A stretch of 64,000 bases of DNA from Phymorhynchus buccinoides (Eukaryota; Mollusca; Gastropoda; Neogastropoda; Raphitomidae): positions 36,639,814-36,703,813 of the forward strand of contig CM065711.1 in NCBI GenBank assembly GCA_017654935.2. Reading direction: 5' to 3'. Both the position numbers and the translations under genes were made by a program. How positions within the stretch are numbered: the first letter of the stretch is position 1; every line of letters starts with the position of its first letter. Under the pieces are notes generated by a model that worked only from the letters and a program-made list of their open reading frames with translations, ran no database searches and was not told the DNA's origin. Below are positions 34,901 through 42,827 of this stretch, piece after piece.

Positions 34901-37900
34901 CAAAACTGACCATGCCCGAACTTACTGCAATTTCGCCTTTTTGGTCACATTGAGAACGGATTTCAATTCAAGGTTACTCCTGTGCCCTATGGTCACCTCA
35001 TCACCCTTCTTCAACAACTTCAACTTCAACAAAACTTTATTATCTCAAAAGAGAAATGAAATACGGCAACACCCGCGATTTCGACAATTGGTATTTTTGG
35101 TATTTGGTACTTTATAGTCACAGAGGCGTCTCTGTGAAATTGAGGAAGGAAGGGGGGGGGGGGGGTGGGAGGGGGTAAATTTGCTCCCACCTGGAGAGCG
35201 CGTCACAGCTGAGACATTCCACTATATATCCTATTGCAAATTTTTTGAGGGGCATGCGATTTTTCAAGTGTGACTGATGAAGCAGATGAAGATCGAAAAT
35301 GGCAACGGGGGATGGCAACTTCGGGGGTAAATTTGACCAATAGAACAATGTTATCCAAATTATATTTAAATACAGAACAATACCTAAAAGCATACAGCTA
35401 CCATAGTTTTCAGAGACTAGACTTCAGGCAATTCTAATGCCTCAAACTAAGGGGTTAACCCTTTCATCGCCACTGTCGCCTCTTGGCACCACAATAATTT
35501 AACACCCATGTCACTGAAAGGCATCAAATGAGGGTCTGGTATACAGTAACCTTATGTTCTTAATTTTGGGAGGTAAGGATAGGCCCTATTTTATGCATGT
35601 CACAGATGAATCCCCAATATTGCAGACAAAATCTATTCTCTACCTGGGTAAGTTTAATGGTAAATTTTGGCTGACGAATGGCTAGCGTTGAAAGGGTTAA
35701 GTCCAGTGATCGCGTTTACTGGTAATTATCAGTAAAATACTGATTACAAAACCAAAATACTGAAAATAATTTTACCTGTCAGTCCCAGGGACTGACACAT
35801 TTTTGCAAGGACTGATAAATTAATTTAACAGAGGCTTTAAAAATAAAATTGTGGTTTTCACCGGTTTTTGTTTCCCTGGGACTGGTTTTGTCGCTGATGG
35901 GACTGGTTTTCAAAATTCCTAGCGCAATCACTGCCGGTCAACCCTGTCCACTTTCACCTTCCAGCCGACTCACCCCTGTCCTCTGACCGGAAGTGCTCCA
36001 GGGAGAGCACGAGGCTGCGGATGAACATGTTGGAGTCCACCATGTTGCGGTTGACGGTGTTGGTGAACTTCTCAAACTTGGTGAACGGCGAGGAGGAGGA
36101 GGCAACAGCGGCGGCGGAGGCGGAGGTGGAGGAGCGCGAACCGGCGCTCCCTTCCTTGGTGGAGGAGGGCGTGGGGCTGAGCACGGTGTCCAGCATGCGG
36201 AAGGCCTCCCAGTTGAACTTGACCAGCTCCCCCAGCAGGTCGAAGCTGCTCTGCAGGATCTCCTTGTGCCGGATCTCGTGCTCCACGATGTTGCTGGCCA
36301 CGTGCTGGGCACCAGGGAAAAACAAAGGGTGGTTAGAGAGGTCAGTAGGTGCTGGCAATCGTAGGGTTAGTAACTACATGCGCATGCACACATGTGCATG
36401 AGATCAGGCGTATACACACACACACACACATCACAGTTTTAATCCAGTCCAATAGACGATTTTCGGGGAAAAAACTAGGGGAGGGCACTTCGTGAAAATT
36501 AGAGTTGCTTACCTCCATTGCTCGGTCAAATACCATAGCAACAATGGCGTCGAAGCTTGAAACCGCAGGATGCGACTCAGCAACTTGCAAACATTTTTTT
36601 TTAGAAAAATTAGGGGTGGCCAGTGGCCAAAAACTGATAAAGCTTGCAAAATGTGACGTAAAAATAAATTATATCAATTTTTAGAACGATGCACGGTGTT
36701 CTAAGTGCTGTAAGTCTGCTGAAACACATTAGTCGATAGGCTACGAGAGCTGATGGTAGAGTGACTTCCCCTCTTTGACCGATTGAATTAGGCAAGATCA
36801 CTCCCACACACCATGAAATTACTCCCCTTAATTATTTCCGAACACTTCCTATTCGCTATGCTGAGTCAGATGACCTTGGCAAACACTATGATAGTCAATA
36901 ATATGACTGAAAACATTAGGTCATACGGGCACACCTTTGGCAATCCATATCTACCAACATGACTCATGCATTAGCTGACAAAGGCAACAAAGCGCCCTGA
37001 TGAAGTGACACATTGTGTGGACCAACAAACGTGTGGGCATAAAGGGTGAGGGGGGAAAAAAAGCTGTTCAGACTCACGTGTAACAGGCCGCGACGCATCA
37101 GGAAGATCTGGTCGCAGTAAGACGTGTCTCCTCGCAGGTAACTCTCCACAGCTCTGGCCAGCCAGAACCTGAACACAAGTACACACACATGCACATGAAC
37201 GCATGCAAATCAAGTACAATCCCTCACATAATATGCATGCAAATGATTAAAAAAAATCCCTTCAACGTCAATCCCACATATATATTGGGCGCAGTAATAT
37301 AACAAATACATACGTTCTGATCGCTTCTCTGCCTTTTAGCTAAGACAGTGATTCAGGAACATAAATTTTTGTTTATACCCTGGTTGGTTTGTTCAGCCCG
37401 TCGTACATGGCGAAAGCCGATACGTGACGTTAAACTGAACTTCCATCCATAAAAAATACGTCGTCCGCATGGAATTCAGGATTCCTCATCAGCTTCTCTA
37501 CAGTGAGCTGACACAAGGCAGCGGCAAGCAGGGTCGCCCCAAGAAGAGATACAAGGATGTCAAGGCCAACCTCAAGGGGGTCTGGGCTCCAGCCTCGTCA
37601 GCTTGAAGCTGCTGCAGCCAACACAACCAGCTGGCGTTCCCTGACCAGGCCTTGTAGTCATGAGTGTGAATTGGACAGTCAACACAGGGGAACAGCATGT
37701 AAACTAGACTAAACACCCAAAACGATTGGCTGCTTAGCCTAATTTACATACTAATCCCCGTTTTGAATGTCTAAGACGCACTCATGAATACAGGGCCAGG
37801 AGAGAAGTGAGGAGATTTGATCGTCGGCAGCGCCTGGCAACAGCACGAGAGCAGCGTCACAGTCACAGTTGGTGTTCCATGTCCCGCCTGCAATAGCATG

Positions 37901-40900
37901 TGCGCTTCCGGGTTTGGTCTCCGAAGCCACATGCTCATCCACCGATGAAGGCACAGCGAGAACGTCATCCTCGGACCCGAGGGACAGCCATGATGATTGA
38001 AAAAAATTCCATCAATGATGAAAACTATTTCACGATGCCCTCAAAACAAGCACAGTCACCAAAACATAGATTGGCAGTGGGAACTAAGACGCTAAAGAAA
38101 TCAGCATTTGTTTTTTTTAGCACCCGAGCCTCACGAGGTAGGAAATTATCGTTTCTCTGTCTGTGTCCGTCCAAGCATCCGTTCGCGTGCAAGGGAACTA
38201 ACTCATGCGAGGGATCTTTAAACCTGCTTGGGTTATTCTCCCTTGTTGTTTGCTTGATTTGTTGGTTTGTTTTCTGCATAGTTATATTTTCCAATATCTC
38301 AACATTTTTTCTCTTTGATCCTCAATCCACAAGCGATGATGAAAATTACATAAACGCAGTCCTCCGAAGTCACAGAGTGTGGCTGCCCATGTGGCGGGGT
38401 AATCAAAAACGGTCACACGTAATGTTCTCATCCCTAGCTGGTGCATTTGTAACAAAGTGTTCAAGTGCTTCGGCTGTTGGGATGAACCCTGGAGTCTTTA
38501 AGCCAGGGTACGACAACAACAACATGAATGCAGTTAAACACCCAAACCACAACGCCCATGACATTGGGGTCAACGAGAGACAAGGGAGCACAGGATAATT
38601 ACCTGAATGTGGAGGTGGGGGGTTCCCTCTTCATCACCTCCACTATCTTGGACAACAGGCCTTTGTTGCCCCGGCACATCAGTTGTCTGCACACACACCA
38701 ACACAACACAATCAGGCATCAGAATAGTCTGAAGTCCAATCCTCTGAAAACCGCGGTCCAAGGGCCATCAACTGATCAAGGCCCTAGACACAGCTGTTTC
38801 GGGAGGAACATTTAGTTACATTTAGTTTATCTATATTTTCATAAGTTTTTTCAAGCAAACTTTAGTTAACTATAAGTAACTTTTCATAAATAACAGGCGA
38901 GAATATGTTGTAGTATGTGACAAGATTACTTATAGTCAGTGGATATCGCTAGATTTTCACTCATAGGCAATCTTATTTATGTTTGTGATACTAAGTATAT
39001 TATTTCTACTAGATATGTTGATTGATACTGCTCACAAAAATAAGTTTTTACCATAAATCTGAGGGAAGAAATATATTTGAAATACTATGTAGAGCATACA
39101 GCCAAAATATCTTTACAGACAAAAGCGTGGTACAGTTTTTATCTAAGATTTCTATATTCAGGCTTTTAACTAAATAGCTTGATTTTGTGTGGGGCGGAAC
39201 AGCTGTGTAGACTGTAGTGGGACAACACTGAAATCAATTCCCAACATGACCAAAAAGGCTTTATGCAGCGAGGAATCACTTTAAAATGCTATTTAACAGA
39301 AAAGATCACACTCAATTGTAAGTCAAAACCTCTGACAGAAGAGGCCAATCCTCTGCCAGAAATTCTCAATCCTCTGAAATTAGCTGATCCTCTGACAGTT
39401 CTGATGCCTGACAATGTCATGAAATGCATTGAGAAATATCAACCACAATATACAGACCTGTTTACCCCCTACACAAGTCTTGAGTAGCCTGGATAGCTGA
39501 AATAAGTAGTTTTGGTGTGAAATAAGTAGTCCTTTTCATTAATCCATCAAATATAGTTCACTGAAAATGAGTGAATAGAGCATTATTGTCAATTTTGAAG
39601 AGTAGTAGAGGTCCAAATTGAGTAGAATACTACTCGAAAATAGTAGAGTAAACAGGTCTGGATATAATACAAGCACATCATCAAGGCAATAATTATACTA
39701 TGTACTATATTCAAGTTTGAAAATAAACAAAAATAAAATGTAGATCACAGTATCCAGCAAATGCAATGTACGAGAGCAAATAATATCCAACCCTTTTTTT
39801 GGACTGATTTTGCTTCTACTGCTTATTCATTATCATGTGACAGAAAAATCAAACACAATTTACATTCAGAGTATTGAGCAGATGAAGATGTCTTTCTTTT
39901 TAATTTAGACATTCGCCTGACAACCACTTTTGTGGAGGCATGCTTCAGACAACTGCAGGCACCCCGATACTTAATATGAAGTAACGGCTATGTAATATGA
40001 TGTCATGCTGCTCAGCAATCTATTGTTGCTAGAACAGAATAGTACACTATCACTTGTCTGTAAACCTTCAAAACTATGCGGCGTCAATTACTCATGTTAC
40101 GTAATGTGCAACACACTTTTCAGCAAAAATCTTGTGCTCCCGCAATGTATCAAACACTCAAATTTTGTGGCCAACGTGCATCAAGCATCAGTATATAATG
40201 GTTAACTTAGGACGCGGATTTGAGAGAGAGAGAGAGAGAGGGAGATGAGTCCCTCTCTCTCTCTCTCTCACTACGCCCAACTAAGAATATCGCGCGCTAA
40301 GCCCCTACTGGTTTGATTGCCACCTGGCGGTCAAATCCGCGTCCTAAGTTACTCATTAAAATCAAAATGAAATGCTACATTGTGTATAAGACAATGCAAT
40401 ACACTAACACAGGTGCATACTGCGCGCTTGCACACACACACCACAGCTCACATTCTCAGCATCAGAAAGTTAGACCCAGATTTCACTGCCTAGGCCCTAA
40501 GCTTTCCCATTTTCCAGCAGCAGTGAGCCTGCCAAAAATAGACCTCTCCCTTTTTTTTTCTCCTGCTGCCTTCAAGGCCTTTCTGACCTATTAGTTACCT
40601 CTCCCTTACTGGCTGGATAGAGATAATAGTCTCTCTCTCTCTCTCTCTCTGGTGGCATAGGTAGCGAGTTTAATATTAGAACAGCAGTGGTGCTGGCTCA
40701 GATGAGAAGCAGGCAGGAAAAAGGAAGGGTAAGTGGCTAGAGTGGGCCAAACTTTATGAAGCCAGAATGCGGCAGAAAAGCATGCTGTGACACATCTCCC
40801 AAACGTCACTTACTTGTTGATGGAATCAAGATTCTGAAGAGCTAATGGTCCTGCGTGCACTGCAAACACAAAACATACCCATCCATGTACACAACAAAGG

Positions 40901-42791
40901 GAAATACCAAAAACTGAGGCTTTCATAGCGGGGCCAAAAGCAAAGCGAGAACTGTTTAACCAAAGTACTTTTCACTGAAATTGGAAATCGTTTGGACTCC
41001 CTCCTTAACCCTCTCACTCTGATCACTCTGAACAAGAATTGATCCTGAGTACCGAGTGAAGGGGATAACTCCGAACGTCACACCAAATCTTTTCATTAAA
41101 AAAATCACCCAGAATAAAGTCTAACTCGCATCTAATTTCTGAAAGATGCATATTGAATAGCAATGATGATATTTTTATTTGAAAGCTAACACAATGTCAC
41201 ACAACAAACCATGAATTGGACGAAAAAATCCGTAATAGCACTCCAAACATCGCACATGGTCATTACTGCTCACGTCATGTGGAGAAAATAATAATTTGGC
41301 GTCACTTTAAAAACTCCGTTCAAAAAGACTATTGGGTGCTTTCCCTTGCTGTAAAGACCAAAAATGGACCCGGGAGTGTCAGAAACAGGAAGACCTAACT
41401 TAGTATATTGCATTGTGGGTAGGGAGAAAGTGAAAGTGAACGTACTAGACCTGGCGTTCAGCGGTCGCAATCGGCGCAAACGGGAGCCAGTGATAACAAA
41501 AAAATCGTGCACATTTCGGTTCTGTAGTACTAGTAGGCAGAGGGTTAAGGGCCAGCCACATGTCCACTAAAATCGCACGACATGATTCGATCACGTGGTC
41601 TCCGAGAACAAATGTGATTCGCGCTTCGATATCACGTGATCGAATCGTATCGTACAGTCGTGCGATTTTAGCTGACATGTGGCTGGCCCTTTAGTCCCAT
41701 CTCATTATCATACCAGCTTTTAGATAAAACGGTTCAAGTTAAACTTCAACACTAAAAAAAACTAAATATGTTTTCCCATGGTCGCATCTGTAGACCTGAT
41801 AATCAGCTTACTTCTCTAAAAACAAAATTCACTTACAACTCGGAGATTCTTTTTACCATATTTTTCGGACTACAAGGCGATACTTTTTTCCAAGACTGAG
41901 ACCCCTGCGCCTTAAAATGTGACTAAAAAATAGCATTGCGGGAGTGCGCCTTTACAAAGGTACGCCTTATAGTCAGAAAAATACGTTACTAGGAATGCTT
42001 ATTTCTTTGTATCGTTATTTCCAGCATTCAGGCAAACGACTTACCGTTAATTTTCTTCACTTCACTGAGCTCATTCTTGGACAACAGCAAGTGTTTGAAG
42101 CTGAAACAGGACAGAGCACAGTTCTAAGAATCATGGTATACATTTGAATTTGACCATCGTCTTAAGCATGAGTTGATGGTTCGAGTCCCCAGAACAAAGT
42201 ACGCTTCTTTTAAGCTTTCAACTGTTGGTCGGCACTCTTTCGCTGTCTCAGGACCGACCTCCTGGAACAAACTTCTCTTTCCCTCTCTGCTTTCAAAACC
42301 CACCTGTTCCCCCGTCATTAAAGCTCCACTCTCTTTCTCTTCTCTCTCTTGCCATTAGGTCTGTTTCTGCTGTATTCCATTTATGTCATCCATGTGTGTT
42401 CGCTTTGCATTGCATTTTTGTTTGAATGCGTTATGAATGCTAACGTGTGTGTGCGCTTTGATTTGATTTCTATCAAGATTCAGCGCCGTATAAATGCTGT
42501 ATGTTGTTGTTTTACCATGAATCAAAAACAAATTCCAAAGCAATGGAGAAAAAAAATCCGCAATAATGCAATTTCAACCCGTGACATTCTTCATCAAAAG
42601 CAAACCTTAAAATTAAAGGTTAAAAAGTTAAATCTTGTCATTCATTTTTCTCAACTAGTCTCGAAGTCATCACAAGAAAATTATGAAACAACTTGTAATC
42701 ACACAAACCAGATGAGTCACACACACACAAACATGTACACACACACACATACACGTACACACACACAAACCAGCTGAGTAACACACACACA

Positions 42792-42827
<36 letters not shown>

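Larger units (their letters stand above)
33934..35973. other. TRPC4AP intron 7 with several mobile-element pieces
   Basis: Contains (CAT)n at 33957-33975, a piece of the GGCTCACTCGTGTTA element at 34232-34300, a SINE head at 34574, a SINE body at 35100 and a MITE at 35455. No other coding signal. Confidence 0.6.
40860..42044. other. TRPC4AP intron 3 with MITEs
   Basis: 41395-41475 (GTGGGTAGGGAGAAAGTGAA to CGCAATCGGCGCAAACGGG) is an inverted partner of the sequence at 45565-45632 that runs into the gap. MITEs are listed separately. The rest is unassigned. Confidence 0.6.

Noticed and set aside
35993..36401. Plus-strand open frames of more than 120 codons opposite TRPC4AP exon 7
   Set aside because: They are antisense shadows of a GC-rich exon; the minus-strand reading has conserved protein sequence and matched splice sites.
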